Shown here: positions 1 to 5,593 of the stretch, piece after piece | Numbering within the stretch: the stretch's first letter is position 1 | Layout: each line of letters starts with the position of its first letter | Source of the DNA: Sphingomonadales bacterium | GTDB taxonomy: Bacteria > Pseudomonadota > Alphaproteobacteria > Sphingomonadales > Sphingomonadaceae | DNA length: 5,939 nt | Direction: 5' to 3' | Assembly (NCBI GenBank): GCA_027486275.1 | Contig: JAIXPM010000318.1 | Coordinates: 1 to 5,939 of the forward strand | Made by a program: the position numbers and the translations under genes | The notes under the pieces: model-generated | Seen by the model: the letters and a program-made list of their open reading frames with translations, nothing else | Databases searched by the model: none | What the model was told of the DNA's origin: nothing

Positions 1-578
1 AGATCGCCGCGATGATCGAGACCGCGACGGCCGAACTCGGCAGCGTCGACATTCTCGTCAACAATGCCGGCATCCAGCATGACTCGCCGATCGAGGATTT
101 CCCGGTCGAAAAATGGGACGCGATCATTGCCATCAATCTGAGCGCCGCCTTCCATGCCATTCGCGCCGCCGTGCCGGGCATGAAGGCGCGGAAATGGGGC
201 CGCATCATCAACACCGCGTCGGCCCATTCCAAGGTCGCTTCGCCATTCAAGTCCGCCTATGTCGCCGCCAAGCACGGCATCGACGGGCTGACCAAGACCG
301 TTGCGCTGGAAACCGCGACCTTCGGCATCACCGCCAATTCGATCTCGCCGGGCTATGTCTGGACGCCGCTCGTCGAGAAGCAGATCCCCGACACGATGGC
401 GGCGCGCGGCCTGACCCGCGAGCAGGTGATCAACGACGTGCTGCTGACGGCGCAGCCGACCAAGGAATTCGTCACCGTCGACCAGGTCGCCGCGCTCGCC
501 GTCTTCCTGTGCGGCGATGCGGCGTCGCAGATCACCGGCACCAACCTGTCGATGGACGGCGGCTGGACGGCCGGTTGA
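1..578 (+). CDS. bdhA: 3-hydroxybutyrate dehydrogenase (short-chain dehydrogenase), 5' end missing
   Basis: This is the C-terminal part of a classical NAD-dependent short-chain dehydrogenase. It most likely interconverts (R)-3-hydroxybutyrate and acetoacetate in the cytoplasm, as in polyhydroxybutyrate or ketone-body use. The frame is open to the left edge (codons start at base 3), so the ATG at 12 is internal. About 70 residues, including the TGxxxGIG cofactor loop, lie outside the window. Counting from that internal Met, I see NNAG at 17-20, the structural Asn of INLS at 42, the catalytic Ser at 70 (TAS), and YVAAK with Tyr83 and Lys87. BdhA-like signatures are IQHDSPIEDFP, the run around KWDAIIAINLSAAFH, SPFKSAYVAAKHGI, AQPTKEFVT and the terminal MDGGWTAG. 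Another SDR with a different hydroxyacid substrate is possible, but the resemblance to BdhA is strong. No clear terminator follows, and the next gene is 656 bases away. Confidence 0.9.
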   Translation, partial: IAAMIETATAELGSVDILVNNAGIQHDSPIEDFPVEKWDAIIAINLSAAFHAIRAAVPGMKARKWGRIINTASAHSKVASPFKSAYVAAKHGIDGLTKTVALETATFGITANSISPGYVWTPLVEKQIPDTMAARGLTREQVINDVLLTAQPTKEFVTVDQVAALAVFLCGDAASQITGTNLSMDGGWTAG

Positions 579-600
579 GCCCTGGCGCCCGGTCCCGGAT

Positions 601-627
601 TTATCCCCGTTATCCTCGCTATCCACA
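601..627 (+). repeat. three tandem 9-mers resembling DnaA boxes
   Basis: Three contiguous 9-bp units lie head to tail: TTATCCCCG, TTATCCTCG and CTATCCACA. All share TATCC at the same phase. Against the established DnaA box TTATCCACA, the third unit matches 8 of 9 bases and the first two match 7 of 9. GANTC sequences (642-646 and 656-660) follow within 35 bases. The tandem repeat is directly visible. DnaA binding is an inference, and the surroundings are not AT-rich as an origin unwinding element would be. Confidence 0.45.
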
Positions 628-757
628 GGCCCGGAGCCGATGATTCCGCTTTGACGACTCGGGGGTAAGTGAGACCATCTCTTTGTGACCGGGAGTTGAC
701 AGCGGTGGAAACGCCAAAGGAAAACAATCGGTTGCGGGTTCGGATTGACGTAACAGA

Positions 758-771
758 CCGGCTTCGGCCGG
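758..771 (+). other. small hairpin with UUCG tetraloop
   Basis: CCGGC and GCCGG form a perfect 5-bp stem closed by a C-G pair around TTCG, the classic very stable cUUCGg RNA tetraloop. It is followed by GAAATTGGGC, with no T-run, so it is not a normal intrinsic terminator. It lies in the gene-free region and may be part of a structured transcript. Short GC-rich hairpins also arise by chance in such genomes. Confidence 0.4.
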
Positions 772-919
772 AAATTGGGCGGCAGTTCGGGCAGGGTGGC
801 AGCACCGGGGCAGCGATCGGACCGTCATGCAGATGGCGGGATGGGAAATGCCGGGGTGAAGCGATCCGGTGGCAGGGGGCGCGATCCTTCGGGACGCAAA
901 CCCGGGCTGCGAAAGTGCC

Positions 920-998
920 GTGACACGCGCCGGCACGCGACACCATGGCCGCAAGGCGAAGGTGAAACGCGACACCGTGCGACAGGCGCGACACAGTG
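920..998 (+). repeat. spaced GCGACAC direct repeats
   Basis: The heptamer GCGACAC occurs at 937-943, 969-975 and 988-994. One-mismatch copies lie at 920-926 (GTGACAC) and 979-985 (GCGACAG). The copies at 935-947 and 967-979 extend to 13 bp (ACGCGACACC, then A or G, then TG; 12 of 13 identical). The copy at 987-998 keeps CGCGACAC plus a shifted GTG. Spacing is irregular, so this looks like clustered sites or a degenerate repeat rather than a simple tandem array. Function is unknown. Confidence 0.4.
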
Positions 999-1026
999 GC
1001 GGCCGGTGGCAACACCGGCCGCCATT
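995..1026 (+). other. strong 14-bp hairpin with GCAA tetraloop (possible ncRNA or attenuator)
   Basis: The arms 995-1008 and 1013-1026 pair over 14 bp, with one G-T wobble (996 with 1025) and the inner 11 pairs perfect and GC-rich. The loop is GCAA, a GNRA tetraloop when read as + strand RNA. The 3' side continues ATCGTTTCTG, which is only weakly T-rich, so it would be a poor intrinsic terminator. It lies about 210 bases upstream of the small secreted-protein gene. It could be a leader structure, the 3' end of a small RNA, or a DNA cruciform site. Confidence 0.55.
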
Positions 1027-1170
1027 ATCGTTTCTGCCGGGGTCTGCTGCCTGACGTCGCCCATGGCGCGACCGGCCTTCCGGCACCGCCAGCACCGCGT
1101 CGCCAGACACCGACGCCGCTGCAACAAACAATAACATCCTGTCGATTCAAGCCGCCAGCGCGCCCTCGTA

Positions 1171-1180
1171 GAACCGGTTC
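1171..1180. promoter_or_regulatory. 10-bp perfect palindrome upstream of the secreted-protein gene
   Basis: GAACCGGTTC is a perfect 10-bp palindrome whose right end is 54 bases before the start codon at 1235. Its position would suit an operator in a promoter or 5' leader. I see no matching -35/-10 pair around it. Palindromes of this length can occur by chance in GC-rich DNA, so this is only a candidate site. Confidence 0.22.
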
Positions 1181-1221
1181 ATGGACGAAGCGCCTGACGC
1201 GCCAAGCCATCAACCGCAGAC

Positions 1222-1228
1222 AGAGGAG
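1222..1228 (+). promoter_or_regulatory. ribosome binding site of the secreted-protein gene
   Basis: AGAGGAG lies six bases before the ATG at 1235, a near-ideal Shine-Dalgarno sequence. It decides the start. An in-frame ATG at 1181 would add 18 charged residues in front of a normal signal peptide and has no comparable site. Confidence 0.8.
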
Positions 1229-1234
1229 CATCCG

Positions 1235-1582
1235 ATGATCAACAAGTTCGCCCTGATCCCCGCCCTGGCCGCCCTCGCGATGGCCACCCCGGCGTTCGCC
1301 GCCGATCCGCGCGTCAACATCGACAACCGCAGCGGCATGACCGTCGAGCGCGTCTACATGTCCGGCCATGGCATCGACAATTGGGGCCCGGACCTGCTGG
1401 GCCGCAACGTCCTGCGCCCCGGCTATCGCATCAACTGGCTGCACCCGTCGTACAGCGCCGGCACCTGCCGCTACGACATCAAGATCCAGTTCCTCAACGG
1501 CCGCACGCTGGAAATCAACGATTTCAACGCCTGCGCCACCAGCACGGTGACGGTGAACAGCTGGTCGCTGAACATCGCCTGA
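1235..1582 (+). CDS. small secreted protein of unknown function, two cysteines
   Basis: This encodes 115 residues. A typical Sec signal peptide (Lys4, hydrophobic stretch 5-19, AFA at 20-22) is probably cut after Ala22, leaving a periplasmic or secreted protein of about 93 residues. The mature part begins with VNIDNRSG and continues with DNWGPDLLGRNVLRPG (48-63), GTCRYDIKIQFLNGRTLE (76-93) and NAC (98-100). The only cysteines, 78 and 100, could form a disulfide. I recognise the pattern of a tryptophan and LLGR segment followed by a PG turn and a GTCxYDI strand from small uncharacterised exported alphaproteobacterial proteins, but I know of no established function. The second half looks beta-rich. 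The gene has its own ribosome binding site and terminator and faces the dipeptidase gene, so it is probably monocistronic. Confidence 0.88.
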   Translation: MINKFALIPALAALAMATPAFAADPRVNIDNRSGMTVERVYMSGHGIDNWGPDLLGRNVLRPGYRINWLHPSYSAGTCRYDIKIQFLNGRTLEINDFNACATSTVTVNSWSLNIA

Positions 1583-1606
1583 TCCCCCCGCCTTCCCCCG
1601 AAGACT

Positions 1607-1635
1607 GGGCCTCCGCCACGGCGGGGGCCCTTTTT
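1607..1635 (+). terminator. intrinsic terminator of the secreted-protein gene
   Basis: GGGCC at 1607-1611 pairs with GGCCC at 1626-1630. A T-G wobble follows, then CCGC with GCGG, giving a 10-bp GC-rich stem with a 4-base loop. TTTTT at 1631-1635 follows immediately. It begins 24 bases after the stop codon. On the minus strand the same hairpin lies just past the dipeptidase stop but lacks a good T-run there, so it mainly serves the + strand. Confidence 0.88.
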
Positions 1636-1643
1636 CGGTTGGG

Positions 1644-2903
1644 CTACGGCTTCACGTTCGGCGGCACCCGGTCCTTCATGCCCGCCGCCACCGCTTCGGC
1701 CGCGGCCAGCACGCGCAGGATGTTGCCCCCGGCCAGCTTGGCGCAATCGGCCTCGCTCCAGCCGCGGCGCAGCAGTTCGGCGATCAGCGCCGGATAGGTC
1801 TCGACCCCGCCCAGGCCATCGGGCGTGGTGTCGATGCCGTCGAGGTCGCTGCCGATGCCGACATGATCATGGCCGGCGATCTTCGCCAGATGATCGATAT
1901 GGTCGGCGACTTCGGCCAGCGTCACTTTCGGCATCGGATTGGCCTTTTCCCATTCGGCGAAGGCAGCGGCGGCGCGATCGGGCTGGCCGATGTAGAGGCC
2001 GGAATAGGGCGGCGCATTGTAGCTGGCGCGCACCCCGGCGCGGGCGGCTTCCCATTCCTGCCGCTTCCGCGACACATAGCCCGGCGCGTAATTGACCATG
2101 ACGATGCCGCCATCGTCCTTCAGCATGGCGAGCACATCATCGGGCACGTTGCGCGGATGATCGGTGATGGCACGCGCCGAGGAGTGGGAGAAAATGACTG
2201 GCGCCGCCGAGGCCGCCATCGTCGCCTTCATCGTGCCGGGCGAGACATGGCTGATGTCGATCAGCATGCCGAGCCGGTTCATCTCGCCGATCACCGCCTT
2301 GCCGAAATCGGTCAGCGGCGTCGCGCGCGGGCCCTCGTTGGCGCTGTCCGCCCAGTCGTTGTGGCGCACATGCGTCAAGGTCATGTAGCGTACGCCGAGC
2401 GCGTAGAATTGGCGCAGCACGGCGAGGTCGTTGTCGATCTGGCTGCCGCCCTCGACGCCCATCAGGCTGGCGACCTTGCCGGTCTTCTGGATGCGGCGGA
2501 TGTCGGCGGCGGTCGACGCCAGCTCGAAATGCTGGGGGTAGCGGGCGACGAAGCCGCGCACGATGTCGATCTGCTGCAGCGTCGCCTTGACCGCGGCGGG
2601 GCCGGTGATCGTTGCCGGCACCCACACCGACCAGAATTGCCCGCCGACCTGGCCGGCGTGCAGGCGCGGGATATCGGTGTGCAGCGGATGCTTGAACTGG
2701 CGGCTGTCGGCCGTCAGGTCGACCTGCCACCAGCTCTCGCCGTAATCCTGGCGCAGCTGTTCCGGCCAGTCGTTGTGGCCATCAATGATCGGCTGCGCCT
2801 TCAGCACGGCGCGGGCGCGGACGAGGTCGGGATCGTCCGCGGCACGGAGCGGCGCCGCAACGGCGAGGGCGGCGAGGAGCAGGGCGGAGGTCAGGGTGCG
2901 CAT
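1644..2903 (-). CDS. exported membrane dipeptidase-like zinc peptidase, family M19
   Basis: This encodes 419 residues of a renal-dipeptidase-type (M19, amidohydrolase fold) metallopeptidase, which hydrolyses dipeptides, often with D- or dehydro residues at the C-terminal side. I chose the start at 2903 because it begins a clean signal peptide with cleavage likely after Ala21 (PLRA/ADDP). The frame stays open to 3050, but that extension is Arg-rich and has no signal character. No Shine-Dalgarno sequence is evident. The expected metal and active-site residues are present: His43 and Asp45 (DGHND), Glu151 (GVEGG), His219 (IDISHVS), His240 (SHSSAR) and Asp353 (GSDLDG). Length is normal for the family. 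The enzyme should act in the periplasm or outer envelope, in nutrition or peptidoglycan-peptide turnover. The exact substrate cannot be read from the sequence. It is divergent from the acyl-CoA dehydrogenase gene across 145 bases. Confidence 0.94.
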   Translation of the reverse strand: MRTLTSALLLAALAVAAPLRAADDPDLVRARAVLKAQPIIDGHNDWPEQLRQDYGESWWQVDLTADSRQFKHPLHTDIPRLHAGQVGGQFWSVWVPATITGPAAVKATLQQIDIVRGFVARYPQHFELASTAADIRRIQKTGKVASLMGVEGGSQIDNDLAVLRQFYALGVRYMTLTHVRHNDWADSANEGPRATPLTDFGKAVIGEMNRLGMLIDISHVSPGTMKATMAASAAPVIFSHSSARAITDHPRNVPDDVLAMLKDDGGIVMVNYAPGYVSRKRQEWEAARAGVRASYNAPPYSGLYIGQPDRAAAAFAEWEKANPMPKVTLAEVADHIDHLAKIAGHDHVGIGSDLDGIDTTPDGLGGVETYPALIAELLRRGWSEADCAKLAGGNILRVLAAAEAVAAGMKDRVPPNVKP

Positions 2904-3036
2904 GGCGCGACTGTGCCGGGCCGTTCCGAGGCTGGCAAGATCGACCAGGCCCGCAACAATGCGTCGCAGCCCGCCCGACCTCTCTTGCCGAACAGGTGAC
3001 GTTGCCCGCACGACACGCCTAGGCAGGCCCGTCATC

Positions 3037-3041
3037 AGGAG
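3037..3041 (+). promoter_or_regulatory. ribosome binding site of the acyl-CoA dehydrogenase gene
   Basis: AGGAG lies seven bases before the ATG at 3049. It fixes the start inside a frame that is open far upstream to 2773. The upstream part only reads the antisense of the dipeptidase gene. Confidence 0.8.
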
Positions 3042-3048
3042 TAACGAC

Positions 3049-4191
3049 ATGCTCGATACCGCCCAACGCTTCGCCTATGGCGACGACCATCACGCCTTTC
3101 GCGACACGGTGCGCAAGGTGTTCGACAAGGAACTGATCCCCAACCTCGACAAGTTCGAGGAAGAGGGCATCGTCTCCCGCGATTTCTGGCGCGCCTGCGG
3201 CGACGCCGGGCTGCTTTGCCCCGGCGTGCCCGAGGAATATGGCGGCCTCGGCCTCGATTTCGGCTATAACGCCGTTGTCGGCGAGGAGCTTTCCTATGCC
3301 GGATCGTCGGCCGGCATCACGCTGCAATCGGACATCGTCGCGGATTACATCGTCGCCTATGGCTCGGAAGAGCAGAAGCGCAAGTATCTGCCCAAGATGA
3401 TCACCGGCGAGATCGTCACCGCCATCGCCATGACCGAACCCGGCGCCGGGTCCGACCTGCAGGGGGTGCGCACCACCGCCCGCAAGGACGGCAACCATTA
3501 TGTCATCAGCGGCTCCAAGACCTATATCACCAATGGCCAGAGCGCCGATCTGATCATCGTCGTCGCCAAGACCGACCCGGACAAGGGCGCCAAGGGCACC
3601 TCGCTGATCCTCGTTGAAGCCGGCACCGAAGGCTTTGCCCGCGGCCGCAACCTCGACAAGATCGGCCAGAACAGCGCCGATACCTCGGAACTGTTCTTCA
3701 ACGATGTGCGCGTGCCGATGACCAACTGCCTGGGCGAGGAGAACAAGGGCTTCATCTACCTGATGAGCCAGTTGCCGCAGGAGCGCCTATCGATCGCCAT
3801 TTCCGCCCAGGCCGGCGCCCAGCGCGCGTTCGACGAGGCAGTGAAATTCGTGAAGGAACGCAAGGCCTTCGGCAAGACGGTGTGGGAGTTCCAGAACACG
3901 CAGTTTGTGCTCGCCGGGCTGAAAACCGAATTGCAGGTGGGCTGGGCCCACATCGATTGGGGCCTGCAGAAGCTGATCGAAGGCAAGCTGACCGACGCCG
4001 AAGCCAGCGCCGCAAAGCTGTGGCACACCGAACTGCAAGGCCGCGTGTGCGATGAAGCGCTGCAACTGCACGGCGGCGCCGGTTACATGAATGAATACCC
4101 AATCGCCCGCCTGTGGCGCGACGCGCGCGTGCAGCGGATTTACGGCGGCACCAGCGAGATCATGAAGCTGGTGGTGAGCCGCACGATTTGA
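3049..4191 (+). CDS. acyl-CoA dehydrogenase, long-chain (LCAD)-like
   Basis: This encodes 380 residues, the usual length of a soluble FAD-dependent acyl-CoA dehydrogenase that introduces the alpha-beta double bond in beta-oxidation or a branched-chain route. The alpha-helical N domain covers roughly 1-120. The FAD/substrate signature AMTEPGAGSD is at 127-136, YITNGQSADLI starts at 159, RKAFGK at 271-276, and QLHGGAGYMNEYP at 339-351. The C-terminal loop reads IYGGTSEIM. The Glu used as base in MCAD and SCAD (YEGT) is Gly here. Instead LPQERL carries Glu245, which matches the position of the catalytic Glu in mammalian LCAD and isovaleryl-CoA dehydrogenase. It is therefore probably active, and of the LCAD-like type. 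Chain-length preference cannot be fixed. The gene stands alone, with a palindromic repeat right after the stop codon. Confidence 0.94.
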   Translation: MLDTAQRFAYGDDHHAFRDTVRKVFDKELIPNLDKFEEEGIVSRDFWRACGDAGLLCPGVPEEYGGLGLDFGYNAVVGEELSYAGSSAGITLQSDIVADYIVAYGSEEQKRKYLPKMITGEIVTAIAMTEPGAGSDLQGVRTTARKDGNHYVISGSKTYITNGQSADLIIVVAKTDPDKGAKGTSLILVEAGTEGFARGRNLDKIGQNSADTSELFFNDVRVPMTNCLGEENKGFIYLMSQLPQERLSIAISAQAGAQRAFDEAVKFVKERKAFGKTVWEFQNTQFVLAGLKTELQVGWAHIDWGLQKLIEGKLTDAEASAAKLWHTELQGRVCDEALQLHGGAGYMNEYPIARLWRDARVQRIYGGTSEIMKLVVSRTI

Positions 4192-4198
4192 GGCCGTT

Positions 4199-4252
4199 CC
4201 CCTCTCCCCTCGCGGGAGAGGGCGACCCGCCAACGGCAAGCGGGTGAGGGGG
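4199..4252. repeat. GC-rich palindromic intergenic repeat (REP-like), possible 3' stabiliser
   Basis: CCCTCTCCC (4200-4208) and GGGAGAGGG (4214-4222) form a perfect 9-bp stem with a 5-base loop. ACCCGC (4225-4230) and GCGGGT (4240-4245) form a second stem. CCCCTC (4206-4211) could pair instead with GAGGGG (4246-4251), giving an alternative fold. The CCCTCTCCC/GGGAGAGGG plus GGGTGAGGGG pattern resembles short repeats common between genes in alphaproteobacteria. It starts eight bases after the acyl-CoA dehydrogenase stop codon. With no T-run it is more likely an mRNA 3'-end stabiliser or a Rho-related end than a classical terminator. Confidence 0.7.
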
Positions 4253-4305
4253 CGCGCCCGCACCAACTGCGGCAATTCCCGGAATGGCCTTGCCCGCTTT
4301 CTGCC

Positions 4306-4334
4306 CTTATCGGGTCGCAATCCTCTGCGATAAG
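4306..4334. promoter_or_regulatory. inverted repeat just upstream of the desaturase gene
   Basis: CTTATCG (4306-4312) and CGATAAG (4328-4334) are perfect 7-bp inverted arms separated by 15 bases, about 22 bases centre to centre. They end seven bases before the ATG at 4342. The two-turn spacing suits a dimeric DNA-binding regulator. As RNA, the arms could form a weak hairpin occluding the start region. A second short palindrome, ATTCCCGGAAT, lies at 4275-4285. No -35/-10 pair is clear. Confidence 0.35.
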
Positions 4335-4341
4335 CGATCCC

Positions 4342-5439
4342 ATGATGACTGCAACTGCCGTTCGTTTTGCCGAAACCGCCCCCAGCCCGCGTGAAAATGC
4401 CGGGTCGATGGCCGGTGAAGACGTGGCGATGATCAAGCTGGCTGCCGCGCTCGGCCGCGAGCTTGGCGCCTACAAGCCCACCATCTATTGGGCCGATACG
4501 CTGGCTTCAGCCACGCTGGGCTGGGGCGCGCTGGCGGCGTTGATACTGGCACCCGGCCTGCCCGTGGCTGCCACTGCCGCACTGGCGGTGGTCGCCGTGC
4601 TGGCGCTGTATCGTCTCGGCAGCTTCATCCACGAAATCACCCACATGAAGGATGATTCGGTGCCTGGTTATCGTCTGGGCTGGAACATGGTGGCTGGCAT
4701 CCCGCTGATGATCCCCAGCTTCATGTATGAAGGCGTGCACAATCTGCACCATGCCCGCAACCGGTACGGTACGGCGCGCGATCCTGAGTATATGGCCCTC
4801 GCGCTGAAGCCCAAGATCAGCGTGCCGCTGTTCGTGATGGTGGCGGCGCTCGGCCCGATTGGCCTGATCATTCGCTGGGGCCTGCTGGCGCCGCTGTCGC
4901 TGCTGAAGCCGGTGCGCGATTTCGTGCGGGCGCGCTTCTCGGCGCTGTCGATCAACCCGGATTTCCGCCGCGATCCGCCGGCTGGCCCGGCCGCCAAGCG
5001 CTGGAACGTCATGGAAGTGGCGACGTCACTGTTCGTCATCGCCGTGCTGGCGGCCGTCGCCACCGGCCTGATCCCGCTGCGCGCCTTCGGCATCTGGCTG
5101 GCCGTGCTGTCGGCCAGCATGGTGATCAACCAGATCCGCACGCTGGCAGCCCACCTGTGGGAGAATGACGGCAAGGTGATGACCATCACCAGCCAGTATC
5201 TCGACAGTGTGAACGTGCCGCCGCCGGCGCTGCTGCCCGAACTCTGGGCACCGGTGGGCCTGCGCTATCACGCGCTGCACCATCTGCTGCCCAGCGTGCC
5301 CTATCACGCCCTGCCGGAAGCGCACCGCCGGCTGGTGGCAGAACTGCCGCGCGACAGCAGCTATCACGGCGGCAATCACTCCACACTGGCCGGCGTTATT
5401 GCCCGGCTGTGGGCCAGCGCGGGGACGGCGCGGGCCTGA
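4342..5439 (+). CDS. membrane fatty-acid desaturase-like diiron protein
   Basis: This encodes 365 residues of an integral-membrane desaturase/hydroxylase-type protein. The histidine boxes are HEITH (97-101), HNLHH (133-137) and HALHH (310-314), with a further conserved-looking His271 in TLAAHLW. Together these are the expected ligands of a diiron centre at the cytoplasmic face. Hydrophobic segments lie around 55-72, 74-95, 112-128, 158-185 and 224-262. Residues 1-40 are a soluble extension. Such enzymes use O2 and an electron donor to desaturate or hydroxylate acyl chains or related lipids. The substrate is not evident, and no fused electron carrier is visible. The start is uncertain. ATG ATG at 4342 has no clear ribosome binding site, and Met23 (4408) or Met30 (4429) are alternatives that keep all motifs. 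The gene is separated from the acyl-CoA dehydrogenase gene by 150 bases with a repeat, so it is probably transcribed separately. Confidence 0.87.
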   Translation: MMTATAVRFAETAPSPRENAGSMAGEDVAMIKLAAALGRELGAYKPTIYWADTLASATLGWGALAALILAPGLPVAATAALAVVAVLALYRLGSFIHEITHMKDDSVPGYRLGWNMVAGIPLMIPSFMYEGVHNLHHARNRYGTARDPEYMALALKPKISVPLFVMVAALGPIGLIIRWGLLAPLSLLKPVRDFVRARFSALSINPDFRRDPPAGPAAKRWNVMEVATSLFVIAVLAAVATGLIPLRAFGIWLAVLSASMVINQIRTLAAHLWENDGKVMTITSQYLDSVNVPPPALLPELWAPVGLRYHALHHLLPSVPYHALPEAHRRLVAELPRDSSYHGGNHSTLAGVIARLWASAGTARA

Positions 5440-5497
5440 GGGCCGCGGCTGTTCAGTCTGCCGTTGCTGAAGAGCAGCAGGAAACAGAGCCTCCGGC

Positions 5498-5530
5498 GGG
5501 CAGGCCTGAGGCCTGCACCCGTTTGTTTTT
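5498..5530 (+). terminator. intrinsic terminator of the desaturase gene
   Basis: GCAGGCCT and AGGCCTGC (5500-5516) form the core stem, in practice 7 bp with a 3-base loop. It is extended by GG/CC across a bulged A, and followed by GTTTGTTTTT (5521-5530). It lies about 60 bases after the stop codon at 5439 and inside the composite repeat. Confidence 0.72.
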
Positions 5531-5559
5531 CTTGGCCCTTACGCTCCGCCTCGCACACG

Positions 5560-5593
5560 CCCACAAAAGTGGGTCCAGGGCCTCAGGCCCTGG
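5560..5593 (-). terminator. candidate terminator of the monooxygenase gene
   Basis: Read on the minus strand, the monooxygenase stop codon (5619-5621) is followed after 25 bases by a 9-bp-arm GC hairpin (5593-5575) and then ACCCACTTTTGTGGG, a second hairpin with TTTT in its loop. The T-run is short and sits within the second hairpin, so this is a less certain terminator than its + strand neighbour. Confidence 0.45.

Larger units (their letters stand above)
579..1234. other. 656-base gene-free region with structured and repeated DNA
   Basis: I find no convincing protein gene here on either strand. The open frames are rich in Arg, Cys and Pro, overlap one another, and lack good ribosome binding sites. 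In one 30-codon stretch of the best + frame (about 705-794) I count 19 G/C third positions. That is lower than expected next to genes that mostly use G/C there. The region holds a 9-bp tandem repeat (601-627), GANTC sites at 642, 656 and 1144, a UUCG-loop hairpin (758-771), spaced GCGACAC repeats (920-998), a 14-bp hairpin (995-1026) and a 10-bp palindrome (1171-1180). It could be a long 5' leader or regulatory region, an unannotated small RNA locus, or a decayed gene. A TTGACA at 696-701 has no good -10 element at 16-18 bases, so I call no promoter. Confidence 0.6.

Noticed and set aside
601..660. Chromosomal replication origin
   Set aside because: There are only three imperfect box-like units, no AT-rich unwinding segment, and no dnaA, hemE, parAB or similar neighbour.
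696..725. TTGACA as a -35 box
   Set aside because: No sequence resembling a -10 box lies at the right distance. The downstream run AGGAAAACAAT does not fit at 16-18 bases.
669..923. 84-residue open frame on the + strand (GTG start)
   Set aside because: Third-position G/C is modest (19 of 30 codons counted), lower than expected for this GC-rich setting. The composition is unlike that of a protein, and the frame contains the UUCG hairpin. A short real gene cannot be fully excluded.
353..1015. 220-residue open frame on the minus strand
   Set aside because: Its C-terminal third is antisense to the 3-hydroxybutyrate dehydrogenase gene and the rest is Arg/Cys-rich. There is no independent support.
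619..1137. 172-residue open frame on the minus strand in the gene-free region
   Set aside because: It is rich in Arg, Cys and Pro, has no well-placed ribosome binding site, and overlaps other equally open frames. No motif is recognisable.
1863..2999. 378-residue open frame on the + strand
   Set aside because: It lies wholly antisense to the dipeptidase gene, which has all its active-site residues and a signal peptide. The predicted protein is rich in Gly, Arg, His and Asp with no recognisable fold, a typical mirror frame in GC-rich DNA.
2773..3048. N-terminal extension of the acyl-CoA dehydrogenase frame
   Set aside because: It adds 92 residues antisense to the dipeptidase. A proper ribosome binding site precedes the ATG at 3049, and the 380-residue product already has the family's length.
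2904..3050. N-terminal extension of the dipeptidase frame
   Set aside because: It would bury a normal signal peptide behind 49 Arg-rich residues and would overlap the ribosome binding site and start of the divergent gene.
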